Assembly: GCA_946406145.1 (NCBI GenBank)
Contig: CAMJJL010000001.1
Coordinates: forward strand, 62,001-126,000
From: an uncultured Clostridia bacterium
GTDB lineage: Bacteria > Bacillota > Clostridia > Oscillospirales > Acutalibacteraceae
Length of the DNA: 64,000 nt
Direction of reading: 5' to 3'
The translations under genes and the position numbers were made by a program. This document shows positions 1 to 9,272 of this stretch, piece after piece. The first letter of the stretch is position 1, and every line of letters starts with the position of its first letter. The notes under the pieces are model-generated. The model was not told the DNA's origin and did no database searches. It saw only the letters and a list, made by a program, of their open reading frames with translations.

Positions 1-1
1 T

Positions 2-307
2 GCTGTTGAAGATACACCGCTCGATGAAGCGTCTCAGTCCTTTGAGCGACCGCAGGAGGAAAATGAGAAAAGCAGACCGCTTTTGATCACCATCCAGCTT
101 GCGCTGAGCCTGTTGGCGGCGCTGGTGCTGTTCCTGCTCAAGGCGATGGACAGCGAGGGCTATTACAACTTCATGGATTACTATCACGAGGAACTGCAAA
201 AGCCCGTAGTGTCGCAGGAAATCTTCCATGCGGCTGACGCGTTATTTGAGCAGGATCCCGTGACGGTGCAGGCGACCCCTGATGAAACTGCGCATAGCGA
301 CGCTTGA
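2..307 (+). CDS. Partial membrane protein in SpoIVFA position
   Basis: The frame is open to the left edge, so the N-terminus is missing. What remains is an acidic cytoplasmic stretch, one hydrophobic membrane segment (LLITIQLALSLLAALVLFLL) and a short tail of about 55 residues. The gene ends inside the next gene (26 nt overlap), so the two are probably translated together. In spore formers the M50 protease SpoIVFB is preceded by its membrane partner SpoIVFA, and I infer that role from position only. No M23 peptidase-like domain is visible in the tail, which is short for SpoIVFA. Confidence 0.55.
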   Translation, partial: AVEDTPLDEASQSFERPQEENEKSRPLLITIQLALSLLAALVLFLLKAMDSEGYYNFMDYYHEELQKPVVSQEIFHAADALFEQDPVTVQATPDETAHSDA

Positions 308-854
308 TCTTTTCATCGGCTATGAGGCGATCGCGGCAATGACTGCCGTGCTGTTGCTCGACCGTGAGAACCGTGTGATCTTCTGCTTTCTTGCGGCAAT
401 GTTGCACGAGCTGGGTCATGTGCTGATGATGCTGCTGTGCGGTGTTCGTGTGCGCGCGATCAGGCTTAGCCTGTTCGATGTGCTCATCAAAGCGGATGAC
501 GCCCCGTCGTTTAAGGCGGATGTGCTGATCACCGTGGGCGGCGTAGCGGTGAACTATTTGTTCGCGGCATTGCTGTATCCCGTCGGCATGAAATACGCCC
601 TGCCGCATTTGGCTCTCGGCGTCTTCAATTTGCTGCCTGTTATGAGCCTCGACGGCGGACATTTACTGGAGATCATCTTGGACAAACGGTTCTCACCGCG
701 CACGAGCGCGATCGTTCTGCGTGTGACGACCTTTGTTTTTTTACTGCCGCTGATGACGGCGGGATTGTATGTGTTACTGAGCAGCGGCTACAATTATTCG
801 CTGTTGATCATATCGATCTATTTGATCGTACTATTGTTTATGAAAAATAGGTAA
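282..854 (+). CDS. spoIVFB: Site-2 (M50) metalloprotease, SpoIVFB-like
   Basis: A 190-residue, mostly hydrophobic protein with the zinc-binding HExxH motif as LHELGHV at about residues 44-50 and the second M50 motif NLLPVMSLDGG at about residues 114-124. These are the catalytic signatures of intramembrane metalloproteases. In SpoIVFB the substrate is pro-sigma K during sporulation. The length suits a minimal SpoIVFB without a CBS domain. It overlaps the preceding small membrane protein, its likely partner. Assignment to sporulation follows family and context; another site-2 protease role is possible. Confidence 0.75.
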   Translation: MKLRIATLDLFIGYEAIAAMTAVLLLDRENRVIFCFLAAMLHELGHVLMMLLCGVRVRAIRLSLFDVLIKADDAPSFKADVLITVGGVAVNYLFAALLYPVGMKYALPHLALGVFNLLPVMSLDGGHLLEIILDKRFSPRTSAIVLRVTTFVFLLPLMTAGLYVLLSSGYNYSLLIISIYLIVLLFMKNR

Positions 855-899
855 TTGCCGATCATGCGCTTTGTCGATCGGCAGATAAAGGAGAAGCCT

Positions 900-2759
900 A
901 TGATCCCTGAAAAAGTCGAAAAACTGCTCCTCAAGGTGCAAAAACCCGGCCGTTATGTCGGCGGTGAGCTCGGAGCAGTCATCAAGGACAAGCAGGATGT
1001 GGATGTGCGGTTCGCGTTCTGCTTCCCTGATATTTATGAGATCGGCATGTCGCACCTCGGCATCAAGATTCTCTACAGCCTTTTTAATGAAAAGCCGTAC
1101 ATCTGGTGCGAGCGTGTTTTCGCGCCGTGGATGGATATGGAAGAGCAGATGCGCGCGCATGATATCCCCTTGTACGCGTTCGAATCAGGCGATCCGCTGA
1201 CAGAATTTGACTTTATCGGTTTCACCCTGCAATATGAGCTGAGCTACAGCAATATCCTGAATATGCTTGACCTCGGCGGTATTCCTCTGCTCTCAAAGGA
1301 CAGACATGACTTAAAGCACATCGTCGTCGCGGGAGGACCCTGCGCCTGCAATCCCGAGCCGATCACCGACTTCGTTGATATCTTTTTCCTCGGCGACGGG
1401 GAAGAGGTCGACCTCGAGGTGATGGAGCTGTACAGAGTCTGCAAAAAGGAGGGAAAAAGCAGAGCAGAATTCCTCCGCCTTGCCGCTCAGATCAAGGGTG
1501 TTTACGTGCCCTCGTTATATGAGGTTTCCTATCACGATGACGGAACCGTCGCCGCCGTAACACCACATAACGGCGCTCCTGCGGTGATCGAAAAGCGCGT
1601 GATGATGGATATGGACAAGTCCTATTACCCCGATAATTTTGTTGTCCCGAATATCGAGATCGTCCATGACCGCGCTGTGGAGGAGATTTTCCGCGGCTGT
1701 ATCCGCGGCTGCCGCTTCTGTCAGGCGGGCTTCCTCTATCGTCCCGTGCGTGAGAAATCGGTGGAGTGCATCAGCAAGCAGTGCCATGCGCTGTGCCGCA
1801 ACACCGGCTATGACGAGGTATCCTTATCCTCACTGAGTTCGAGCGACTATACACAGGTCGTGCCGATGCTCCGTGAGTTGAATTCATGGGCAAAGCCCGA
1901 GCATGTCAGCCTGTCCTTACCTTCGCTGCGTGTGGACGGCTTCTCCGATGATATCCTCAACGAGATCAAGACCGTTCGCAAGAGCGGCTTGACCTTTGCG
2001 CCTGAAGCCGGCAGTCAGCGTTTGCGTGACGCGATCAATAAGAATGTCTTTGAGGATGAGCTGATGCACACCTGCCGCGTCGCGTTCGAGGGCGGCTACA
2101 CGACCGTTAAGCTCTATTTTATGATCGGTCTGCCGACTGAAACGCCGGATGACGTTGCTGATATCGCAAACCTCGGCAAGAAGGTGCTCGACACCTACTA
2201 CAGCACCCCGAACCGTCCCAAGGGCAAGGCGCCGCGCGTCACTATTTCCGCGTCCTCCTTTGTTCCCAAGCCCTTCACACCCTTCCAGTGGGAGCCGCAG
2301 GATACGATGGATGTCCTGCGCGAAAAGCAGCAGCATATCAAGCAGATGATCATCGAAAACAAGATATCGATGAGCAAGCTGTCCTACAACTATCACGATT
2401 CCGACACCTCTTATCTGGAGGCGGTGTTCGCGCGCGGTGACCGCCGCTTGAACAAGGTGATGCTGGAAGCGCACAAGCGCGGGATCCGCTTTGACGGATG
2501 GAGCGACTGCTTCTCGCTGCAAAACTGGCTCGAGGTGTTTGAAGCATGCGGCGTCGATCCTGCGTTCTATGCCAACCGCCGCCGTTCGTTTGACGAGATA
2601 CTGCCGTGGGATCACCTCGATTACGGCGTGACCAAGGAGTTTTTGCGCCGCGAGTGTGAGCGCGCTTATCGCTCCGAAGCGTCACCCAACTGCCGCGAAA
2701 AATGTCTCGGCTGCGGCTCGAAAAAGTACGGAGGAGGCGTGTGTTATGAAAAACGTTAG
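900..2759 (+). CDS. B12-binding radical SAM protein (TIGR03960 type)
   Basis: A 619-residue protein. The radical SAM iron-sulfur motif is CIRGCRFC at about residues 266-273 (CxxxCxxC), followed by typical SAM-barrel segments. The N-terminal third resembles a cobalamin-binding region (DIYEIGMSHLG). A cysteine cluster closes the C-terminus (CREKCLGCG). I moved the start from the track's TTG at 855 to ATG 900 because an AAAGGAG ribosome site lies just upstream. It overlaps the DUF2344 gene by 14 nt; the two families are known as neighbours or fusions in Clostridia. The reaction is not established; roles in RNA or protein modification are only suggested. Confidence 0.85.
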   Translation: MIPEKVEKLLLKVQKPGRYVGGELGAVIKDKQDVDVRFAFCFPDIYEIGMSHLGIKILYSLFNEKPYIWCERVFAPWMDMEEQMRAHDIPLYAFESGDPLTEFDFIGFTLQYELSYSNILNMLDLGGIPLLSKDRHDLKHIVVAGGPCACNPEPITDFVDIFFLGDGEEVDLEVMELYRVCKKEGKSRAEFLRLAAQIKGVYVPSLYEVSYHDDGTVAAVTPHNGAPAVIEKRVMMDMDKSYYPDNFVVPNIEIVHDRAVEEIFRGCIRGCRFCQAGFLYRPVREKSVECISKQCHALCRNTGYDEVSLSSLSSSDYTQVVPMLRELNSWAKPEHVSLSLPSLRVDGFSDDILNEIKTVRKSGLTFAPEAGSQRLRDAINKNVFEDELMHTCRVAFEGGYTTVKLYFMIGLPTETPDDVADIANLGKKVLDTYYSTPNRPKGKAPRVTISASSFVPKPFTPFQWEPQDTMDVLREKQQHIKQMIIENKISMSKLSYNYHDSDTSYLEAVFARGDRRLNKVMLEAHKRGIRFDGWSDCFSLQNWLEVFEACGVDPAFYANRRRSFDEILPWDHLDYGVTKEFLRRECERAYRSEASPNCREKCLGCGSKKYGGGVCYEKR

Positions 2760-3411
2760 AGTCTTCTACCGCAAGTTCGGTCCCTGCAAATACATTTCTC
2801 ACCTCGATACCAACCGCGTGATGATCCGTGCCATCGGTAAGAGCCGCCTGAATATCTGGCGCACCGAGGGCTTCAATCAGCACGCATATATCACCTTTGC
2901 GCTGCCGCTGTCGCTCGGATTCGCCTCTGAATGTGAGAGCATGGATTTTCGTGTGCTGGATGATAATGAGGATCTCTCATTGATCCCCGACAGGCTCAAT
3001 GCCTGCCTGCCCGACGGTATCCGCATCCTGCGCTGTGCCGAGTCGGTGCACAAGCCTGCGGAGATCGATTCCTCCACCTACACCGTGATCCTCGAGCCGA
3101 TGAACGAGGATGATATTTCTGATAAAGAATTATCGGAGAAATTGACCGCCTTTCTCGACTCCCCCGAGATCATCGTCGAGAAAAAGACCAAAAAGGGCAT
3201 GAAAAATATCGATCTCAAGCCTTATATCCTCGCCTTTACCTTGCGTGAAGGGGATCGGGTGCGCTTCGATCTCAAGCTCCCTGCAGGCTCTACGCTCAAC
3301 ATCAACCCCAATCTGCTGATAGGCGCCTTTGCCGATCAGCTCGGTATGGAGCTGTATGCCGATATCACCCGTGCCGCGATCTATACCAAAGGAGGAGAGG
3401 AGTTTGCCTAA
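2746..3411 (+). CDS. Radical SAM-linked DUF2344 protein (TIGR03936 type)
   Basis: A 221-residue protein beginning at ATG 2746, behind GGAGGCG and inside the end of the radical SAM gene (14 nt overlap), which implies translational coupling. The N-terminal motif FRKFGPCKYISHLD matches the radical SAM-linked DUF2344 family in kind (here YRKFGPCKYISHLD). The family is thought to support the neighbouring radical SAM enzyme, perhaps by presenting the substrate; this is family knowledge, not seen here. The track's earlier start is an in-frame extension inside the upstream gene and is not used. Confidence 0.85.
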   Translation: MKNVRVFYRKFGPCKYISHLDTNRVMIRAIGKSRLNIWRTEGFNQHAYITFALPLSLGFASECESMDFRVLDDNEDLSLIPDRLNACLPDGIRILRCAESVHKPAEIDSSTYTVILEPMNEDDISDKELSEKLTAFLDSPEIIVEKKTKKGMKNIDLKPYILAFTLREGDRVRFDLKLPAGSTLNINPNLLIGAFADQLGMELYADITRAAIYTKGGEEFA

Positions 3412-4099
3412 GCGATTCGATATCGTCCTTCTCGACGCGGATGAAACGGTCTATGACTTCAAGCTGGCGGAGAAAACCGCCGTCAGCTTGACGCTCGAAC
3501 AGTTCGGTGTGACGCCCACCGATGAAGTGGTGAGCCGCTACAGCGCCATCAACCTGAGTTGCTGGAAGGCGCTCGAGCGCGGTGAGCTGAGTCGTGAGGA
3601 GCTGAAGCCGACCCGGTTCCAAGTGTTGTTTGAGCAGCTCGGCGCACAGCCCGTCGACTTCCGTGCGGTGAACGATACCTATGAGAACAATCTCTCCCAT
3701 CAGGCGTTTCTGCTCGACGGCGCATTGGAGTTCGTCAAACAGCTCCATGAGCACTGCAAAATCTATCTCGCGACCAACGGTCTGACGATCCCACAGACAG
3801 GGCGTTACAACCGCGCCGCGGTCAAGCCCTATGTCGACGGCATCTATATCTCGGAGCAGATCGGCGCGAGTAAGCCCGACAAAGCATATTTTGACTACAT
3901 CTTCCGTGATCTCGGTATCACGGACAAGAGCCGTGTGATCATGCTCGGTGACAGCCTGACCTCCGATATGCTCGGCGGCAGGAACGCCGGCATCACGACC
4001 TGTCATTATCTCAACGGAGAGGCGCCGTCCCACAGCCCCTTGTGTGACTACGAGATCGCGTCCTTCGACGAATTCTTTGATATCTTATTCCCGTTATAA
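3404..4099 (+). CDS. yjjG: HAD-family noncanonical pyrimidine nucleotidase, YjjG-like
   Basis: A HAD hydrolase with motif I LLDADETVYDF (nucleophile and acid Asp), motif II LATNG, and motifs III/IV ASKPDKAYFD and MLGDSLTSDMLGG. The DADET form of motif I and the overall length (231 residues) fit the YjjG group, which dephosphorylates noncanonical nucleoside monophosphates and cleans the nucleotide pool. I choose TTG 3404, preceded by AGGAGAGGAG and overlapping the previous stop region by 8 nt; the track start at 3329 lies deep in the upstream gene. It is last in the operon and followed by a strong terminator. Confidence 0.8.
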   Translation: MPKRFDIVLLDADETVYDFKLAEKTAVSLTLEQFGVTPTDEVVSRYSAINLSCWKALERGELSREELKPTRFQVLFEQLGAQPVDFRAVNDTYENNLSHQAFLLDGALEFVKQLHEHCKIYLATNGLTIPQTGRYNRAAVKPYVDGIYISEQIGASKPDKAYFDYIFRDLGITDKSRVIMLGDSLTSDMLGGRNAGITTCHYLNGEAPSHSPLCDYEIASFDEFFDILFPL

Positions 4100-4106
4100 T
4101 ACAGCA

Positions 4107-4140
4107 ACCCCCACTGTTCTCCACAGTGGGGGTAATTTGT
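4107..4140. terminator. Bidirectional terminator between converging genes
   Basis: A perfect hairpin with stem CCCCCACTGT / ACAGTGGGGG and a five-base loop lies between the yjjG stop and the 3' end of the minus-strand ATPase. The tail on the plus side (TAATTTGT) is only moderately T-rich. It serves the converging transcripts. Confidence 0.75.
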
Positions 4141-4155
4141 CGGATGTTTTCATCT

Positions 4156-7100
4156 TTATGATTGTCGGCTTGCCGTCACTGCCGGCTTGTCGTTTGTCGA
4201 AACAATATTCAGGAAGATCAGCGAGCAGCCGATGAAGTACGCGAGGACAACGGCGCTTGCGATCGCGCTGTCCATAATCATCAGCGTGCTTTGCGACGCC
4301 ACGTTGCTGTCGGTAGCGGTCATCGGCGTCATCGCCAAACCGATCAGCACCATGCCCGCGACAAAGGTGATCGTCGTCAGACGCTTTGTCGGATTTGTCC
4401 ACATGCGGTAGCCTAGTGCGCCGACGATGATATAGACAACGGCGTAGAAAATGTTGAAGAAGACAGCCGAGTCGCCTTCACCAAGCATGCTCTCGGTAAG
4501 GAAGGAACCCGAGTTGGTGAGCACCTCCACGATCGACAGCATCGCGTGCAGGATCAGAACAAGACCGGAAGCAAGGATCAGGCGTCTGCCAAAGACATAC
4601 GAACGGTTCAGGCCGCGGTCGGGATCGTTTTCATCGAGCTTGCTTTCCAGCGTAAAGCGAATGATGATGAACAGCGGGATCGCCACATACAGGAACATTC
4701 TCAGCACGATATAGTTGTTGGGGTCGCCGACCAGCGCTCGGACGAGCGGCGAGTTCATCGGTCGGAACATCTCTTGCATCAGCTGACAGTCAAAGACGCT
4801 CTGACCTGCCGCCTTATCAAAGGCGAGCATATCGGGTCCGATCGTGGAGCCGCCGATATAGGCAGAGGGCAGGAGCAGTCCCAGCGTCGCCGCAACGGCA
4901 ACCACGCACGTCAGCGCGATCGCGCGGTATCTGTTGAACGGGATACACATGGAGAAGACCACGATGATGCCTGCGATGGACAGCAGGACCGTCATCATCG
5001 AACGAATGTTGATATCCGCGATGACAGGCGCGTTGCCGAGCGCCTTCGGCACCACATTCAGCAGGATCGGCAGGAGTACGGCGATCGCGCCGAGAGCACC
5101 TGCGCAAATCGCCTGACTGACGATTTTTTTGAGGAACGAGCCGCTGACCGGTGTACGTCTGGGTTCCAGTGAGAGCAGGAAGCCGCCCGTGCCGATCACG
5201 GCCGCTTCCAGCATATACATATTCTCGATCGAGAACCACATCTGACCCTTCGCGAACGGGATCAGGGCAAAAGCTAAGATGAAGACCGCGATCGATTTCA
5301 TCAGGTAGAGGACGGAGGTTTTCTGGGTGTTGCCGATGACGCGTCTTCCCTCACCGACGACTTCCTTGAGATGGCTGAAGTCGTTGTCCAGCAGGATGAC
5401 GTCGGAGCAGGATTTTGCCGCTTCGGAGGCTTTCGCAAAGGTGATGGACGAATCCGAACGCCTGAGCGCGAGGATATCGTTGACGCCGTCGCCTGTCATC
5501 GCGACCTTATGCTTGTTTGCCTGCAGCGCCATGACGAGCGCTTCCTTCTGCTCGGGCGATACACGGGCGAATACCGTGTATTCCTCCGCAATGGAGGGAA
5601 TCTCCTCGAGCGGAACACCTGCGAGGGAGATGTATTTATCAGCGTTCACAATGCCGCATTTCTGCGCGATCATACTGACGGTCAGGGGGTTATCACCCGA
5701 GATGACCTTGACGGTAACGCCGTTTTCACGAAAGAATTTGAGCGTACCCGCCGCGGTCTCGCGGATGTGATCTTCGATCGCGATAAAGGCGATCAGCATA
5801 TCGTCGAGCTTTACGGCGATGACGCGGTTGCCTTCCTTGGCGCGTTCGGTGACATATGCAAGGCGGTCATCGTCCTTGGACAGCAGATATTCGGGCGCGC
5901 CCATCAACAGCTTTTGACCGTTGTTATATACGATTCCGGAGTATTTATTGGCGCTGGAGAAGGGGATCAGCTCACGGATGTCGGAGGACTGATCGGCGCC
6001 GAAATATTGAAAGACCGCTTCACTTGTCGCGTTTCTTTCATCGGTCGCGCCCATCAGCACACGGATGTGCTTTTCGGCGCTGTCGTCGAATTTCTTGATC
6101 TCACAAACCGACATCGTGCCGTCGGTCAGCGTACCGGTTTTGTCCAGGCAGATCACGTCGACGCGCGAGAGATTCTCGAGCGAGTACAGCTCCTGCACCA
6201 GCGTTTGCTTTTTGGTCAGTCCGGCGATGGATACCATCAGCGCGACCGAGGTGGTCAGCACCAGACCCGACGGGATCATGCCGACGCCGAACATGCCGTC
6301 GGTCAGCACGATCAGCGACCATGTGACAGGGTCATTGAGCGATAATGTCAGACCGTCCCAGATGGTGGGATCGTTGCCCGTCGCGGCGATCTTGACCGCG
6401 AGGGTGACGGTAGCGGTGATGATCGCAAAGCACAGGCAGATGGTCAGCACCTTGATGATCTTCATGATGGAGCTCATCAGCTCGGACTTGTGTCCGGAGG
6501 TGTTCTTGACCTTGCGTGTCAGCTCAGCGGCATAGGTGTCGTCACCGATCTTGTCGGCGCGGCAGCGTGCCGAGCCAACAATAATGGAAGAGCCCGAGAG
6601 AATGGTGTCGCCGGCAGTCTTTTTGATGTGATCCGATTCACCGGTCAGCATCGATTCATCCACCTCGACCTCGCCGTTTAAGACGATCAAATCAGCGGTA
6701 GCCTGCTCACCTGCCGACAGCGCGACTACGTCGTCCAGCACGATCTCGGACGCGTCGAGCGATTCGATCATGCCGTCGCGCACGATCTTGCTCTTGGTGC
6801 TGGTGACGATCTTGAGTTTTTGGATGGTCTTCATGCTCTGGAATTCCTGGAATGAACCCATGCAGACGTTCATGATCGCAGGGATCAGGAAGACGAATTT
6901 CGAGAATCCGAAATAGCTGTTGACGATATCGGAGCGACCGATCGCGTTTAAGTAGATAATAAATCCGATAAAGACAAACGCGATGGTAAACAACACGATA
7001 TTAAAAAAGGTGAACAGGTTGTTCGTGATGATCTGTACCATGGTTTTCCGGTTGGGATCCAGCGTGACGTTGACATAACCCTTCTTGACTCTCTCTTCAA

Positions 7101-7179
7101 CCTCTTGCTTTGTCAAGCCTGCGTCATAAGCCGCCTGTACGCGTTCGATCGGCGGCCTTTCGGCTTTCTTTTTTTTCAT
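4156..7179 (-). CDS. P-type cation-transporting ATPase, CtpE-like
   Basis: A 1007-residue membrane ATPase. The phosphorylation motif CLDKTGTLTDG (about residue 345), the actuator motif MLTGESD, and the hinge motif MTGDGVNDILALR identify a P-type pump. The N-terminus (GLTKQEVEERVKKGYVN...NLFTFFNIVL) resembles the CtpE branch, linked to calcium or other divalent cations in actinobacteria. It is longer than usual (about 800-850) because of extra hydrophobic segments after the core. The start has GAGGAGTG upstream and a good minus-strand promoter lies about 100 nt away. It appears monocistronic. The ion is not deducible with certainty. Confidence 0.8.
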   Translation of the reverse strand: MKKKKAERPPIERVQAAYDAGLTKQEVEERVKKGYVNVTLDPNRKTMVQIITNNLFTFFNIVLFTIAFVFIGFIIYLNAIGRSDIVNSYFGFSKFVFLIPAIMNVCMGSFQEFQSMKTIQKLKIVTSTKSKIVRDGMIESLDASEIVLDDVVALSAGEQATADLIVLNGEVEVDESMLTGESDHIKKTAGDTILSGSSIIVGSARCRADKIGDDTYAAELTRKVKNTSGHKSELMSSIMKIIKVLTICLCFAIITATVTLAVKIAATGNDPTIWDGLTLSLNDPVTWSLIVLTDGMFGVGMIPSGLVLTTSVALMVSIAGLTKKQTLVQELYSLENLSRVDVICLDKTGTLTDGTMSVCEIKKFDDSAEKHIRVLMGATDERNATSEAVFQYFGADQSSDIRELIPFSSANKYSGIVYNNGQKLLMGAPEYLLSKDDDRLAYVTERAKEGNRVIAVKLDDMLIAFIAIEDHIRETAAGTLKFFRENGVTVKVISGDNPLTVSMIAQKCGIVNADKYISLAGVPLEEIPSIAEEYTVFARVSPEQKEALVMALQANKHKVAMTGDGVNDILALRRSDSSITFAKASEAAKSCSDVILLDNDFSHLKEVVGEGRRVIGNTQKTSVLYLMKSIAVFILAFALIPFAKGQMWFSIENMYMLEAAVIGTGGFLLSLEPRRTPVSGSFLKKIVSQAICAGALGAIAVLLPILLNVVPKALGNAPVIADINIRSMMTVLLSIAGIIVVFSMCIPFNRYRAIALTCVVAVAATLGLLLPSAYIGGSTIGPDMLAFDKAAGQSVFDCQLMQEMFRPMNSPLVRALVGDPNNYIVLRMFLYVAIPLFIIIRFTLESKLDENDPDRGLNRSYVFGRRLILASGLVLILHAMLSIVEVLTNSGSFLTESMLGEGDSAVFFNIFYAVVYIIVGALGYRMWTNPTKRLTTITFVAGMVLIGLAMTPMTATDSNVASQSTLMIMDSAIASAVVLAYFIGCSLIFLNIVSTNDKPAVTASRQS

Positions 7180-7266
7180 AAACCCACTCCTCGGTTTTGT
7201 TGCTGATTTGTTTTATACTTATTCAGGGTGTTGTGTCTGAATTGCAGACGTATTTACTCATTATTA

Positions 7267-7295
7267 ATACTATCATATCTGTTTGCAAATATCAA
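7267..7295 (-). promoter_or_regulatory. Sigma-A-type promoter for the P-type ATPase
   Basis: Read on the minus strand: TTGATA, a 17-nt spacer, and TAGTAT. It lies about 88 nt upstream of the ATPase start and points to it. Confidence 0.55.
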
Positions 7296-7436
7296 GAATA
7301 TGACAGAATAATTCAGGGAGAAATCATTTTTTCTGTGATTGCGGTCGGAAAAACCGCGAAAATCACGGGACGGGTCTTGATTTCTTGCAAAAAGTGTGAT
7401 ACGTTTAGCGTATAGTCTTTTACGGGAGATGTTCAG

Positions 7437-8690
7437 ATGAAGAAAATCGATCAACTGATCAAGAACAGAAAGGTGATCTACGCGTTGACCGCGCTCGCGG
7501 CAGGTATCCTGTGCGCGGTAGCGATCTTCTTTATTTTTTTCTCAAATGTCAATTCGATTTCGGGCTTCTTTGAAGGCGTCACAAGGGTGTTGGCGCCGAT
7601 CATCATCGGTCTGGTGCTCGCCTACATCATCGACCCTGTCGCCAAGTTCTTTGAAACCAAGGTTTTTGTTAAGGTCAAAAAAGAGAATTTGCGACGTACT
7701 CTCTCGGCGGTGATCGCGCTGATACTGGTGCTGACGCTGCTGATCGTCTTTATCGGCACCTTGATCCCTAACCTGATCAGCAGTATTTCTATGTTGATGG
7801 AAAACGCCGATACCTACTACGCCACCATCGAGAAAACGGTCAATCAGATCAACTCCCTCGGCTTCGGTCTGCATATCGATCTGTCCGCGATCGAGGCGTC
7901 TGTCAGGAACTGGCTCGGCGACTTTGTCAACAACCTGTCCCAAAACCTGTCCTCCGTTCTCAGCACTACCAAGAACATCGGCGCTGTTCTGCTGAACATT
8001 CTGATCGGCGTAATCCTCGCGGTCTATATCCTGTTCAGCAAAAAGTACCTGCTCTCGGGTCTGCGCAGACTGCGCAAGGCGATCTTCACCCCCAAGCAGT
8101 ATGACAGCAGCACACGCTTCTGGAACCGCTGTCACGATATCTTCACCCAGTATATCGGCTGCAATATTATCGACGCGCTGATCATCGGTATCTCCAACGC
8201 GATCTTCATGCTGATCCTCGGCATGCCGTATGTGCCGCTGGTATCCTTTGTTGTCGGCGTCGCGAATCTGATCCCGACCTTCGGTCCGATCATCGGCGGC
8301 GCGGTCGGCGCATTGGTACTCGTACTGGTCAAGCCCTCTTACGCGTTGTGGTTCCTGATCTTTACCATCGGCATCCAGATTTTGGACGCTTATGTGATCA
8401 AGCCCCGTTTGTTCTCCAGCTCCATCGGTCTGGCGCCTGTCTGGACGCTGATCGCGATCACGGTCGGCGGTAATCTGTTCGGTATTCTCGGTATCCTGCT
8501 GGCGATCCCCGTTGCGGCGATCCTGACCTTTATCTATGACGAACGCTTTATTCCGTGGCTGGAAAAGATGAGCAAGGCACGCGCGGCAAAGGCAGGGGAG
8601 CTTCCTGCTGAGGAGTCCGATGCCGCTGTTCAGTCAAGCGAGGATGAAGCTCCCGCAGAGAAAGCCTCTGAAGAATCGCAGGACGCGTAA
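7437..8690 (+). CDS. AI-2E family transporter
   Basis: A 417-residue protein with about seven or eight membrane segments and the family's C-terminal pattern (GVANLIPTFGPIIGGAVG, then LIAITVGGNLFGILG and LLAIPVAAIL). The family (PF01594) exports autoinducer-2 in some bacteria and moves sodium or other solutes in others, so the substrate is open. The C-terminus ends in an acidic, Ala/Glu-rich tail. It lies alone between a divergent ATPase gene and a terminator. Confidence 0.85.
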   Translation: MKKIDQLIKNRKVIYALTALAAGILCAVAIFFIFFSNVNSISGFFEGVTRVLAPIIIGLVLAYIIDPVAKFFETKVFVKVKKENLRRTLSAVIALILVLTLLIVFIGTLIPNLISSISMLMENADTYYATIEKTVNQINSLGFGLHIDLSAIEASVRNWLGDFVNNLSQNLSSVLSTTKNIGAVLLNILIGVILAVYILFSKKYLLSGLRRLRKAIFTPKQYDSSTRFWNRCHDIFTQYIGCNIIDALIIGISNAIFMLILGMPYVPLVSFVVGVANLIPTFGPIIGGAVGALVLVLVKPSYALWFLIFTIGIQILDAYVIKPRLFSSSIGLAPVWTLIAITVGGNLFGILGILLAIPVAAILTFIYDERFIPWLEKMSKARAAKAGELPAEESDAAVQSSEDEAPAEKASEESQDA

Positions 8691-8719
8691 GCTCCCTGAC
8701 AAACGCAACATAAGACAGC

Positions 8720-8750
8720 ATCCGTCGGCAGGATAAGTCGGCGGATTTTG
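8720..8750 (+). terminator. Terminator after the AI-2E transporter
   Basis: Hairpin ATCCGTCGGC / GTCGGCGGAT with a short AGGATAA loop and a TTTTGTTGTTT tail, 30 nt after the stop codon. Confidence 0.65.
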
Positions 8751-9011
8751 TTGTTTCCATCATTTTTATCACATTTGTGAATATTCTGTTTCATTTTAAT
8801 AAATAATATTGTATTTATTATCATTTTATGATATAGTAAATCGAAGAGAATGTCTGTCAAATCACATCCCGGTTATGATCATCATGCAGCAGGCGGTAAG
8901 AATGCCGGTATAATCGATCTTTTCGGTTAACATCAATATTTCTCAGCGGCGGCAAAGATGACCGTTGCTGAGCAAATCCATGCCGATATCGGCTCCTAAA
9001 GGAGAGATTGG
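8751..9011 (+). other. AT-rich intergenic region with a hairpin leader
   Basis: About 260 nt without a gene. The left half is AT-rich and promoter-like (ATTTATTATCATTTTATGATATAG) but no single best promoter stands out. The right half, upstream of the PqqD-like gene, has a hairpin with arms CTCAGCGGCGG / CCGTTGCTGAG (about 8942-8972) and then AAAGGAGAG just before ATG 9012. No known riboswitch class was recognised. Confidence 0.4.
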
Positions 9012-9272
9012 ATGAAACTGAACCCCGATTTTTTGACCCATACCATGGACGGAGTCGCGCTTGTCGTTCCGACGGCAGGGGCGTCATTCCACGGATTGGT
9101 GCAGGGCAATAAAACGGTCGGCGTGATCCTGGAGTGCCTGGAACACGACACCACAGAGCAGGAGATCGTCAATACCCTATGCGAACGCTTTGAGGGAGAT
9201 CGCAACGAGATGGCTCAGGATGTAGCCGATGTGATCGCAAAGCTCAGAGGAATCGGAGCGATCGATGGCTGA
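9012..9272 (+). CDS. PqqD-like RiPP recognition element protein
   Basis: An 86-residue protein with the PqqD fold pattern: a start like MKLNPDFLTHTMDGVALVVP, a central HGLVQGNKTVGVILECLE and a C-terminal helix pair. PqqD-like proteins bind leader peptides of ribosomally made, modified peptides and hand them to an enzyme. The gene overlaps the next one by 8 nt. No radical SAM or ATP-grasp maturase lies beside it, so the target is unknown; the nearest short peptide gene is about 10 kb away after the amylase. Confidence 0.7.
   Translation: MKLNPDFLTHTMDGVALVVPTAGASFHGLVQGNKTVGVILECLEHDTTEQEIVNTLCERFEGDRNEMAQDVADVIAKLRGIGAIDG

Noticed and set aside
1917-2883. Minus-strand ORFs opposite the radical SAM gene
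   Set aside because: Shadow frames; the radical SAM motifs are clear on the plus strand.
4546-6345. Long plus-strand ORFs (4546-5172, 5371-6345) opposite the ATPase
   Set aside because: They are mirror frames of the well-supported P-type ATPase on the minus strand, with Arg/His/Asp-rich composition and no ribosome sites.
8751-9011. Riboswitch before the PqqD-like gene
   Set aside because: There is a hairpin, but no terminator or known conserved core could be found.
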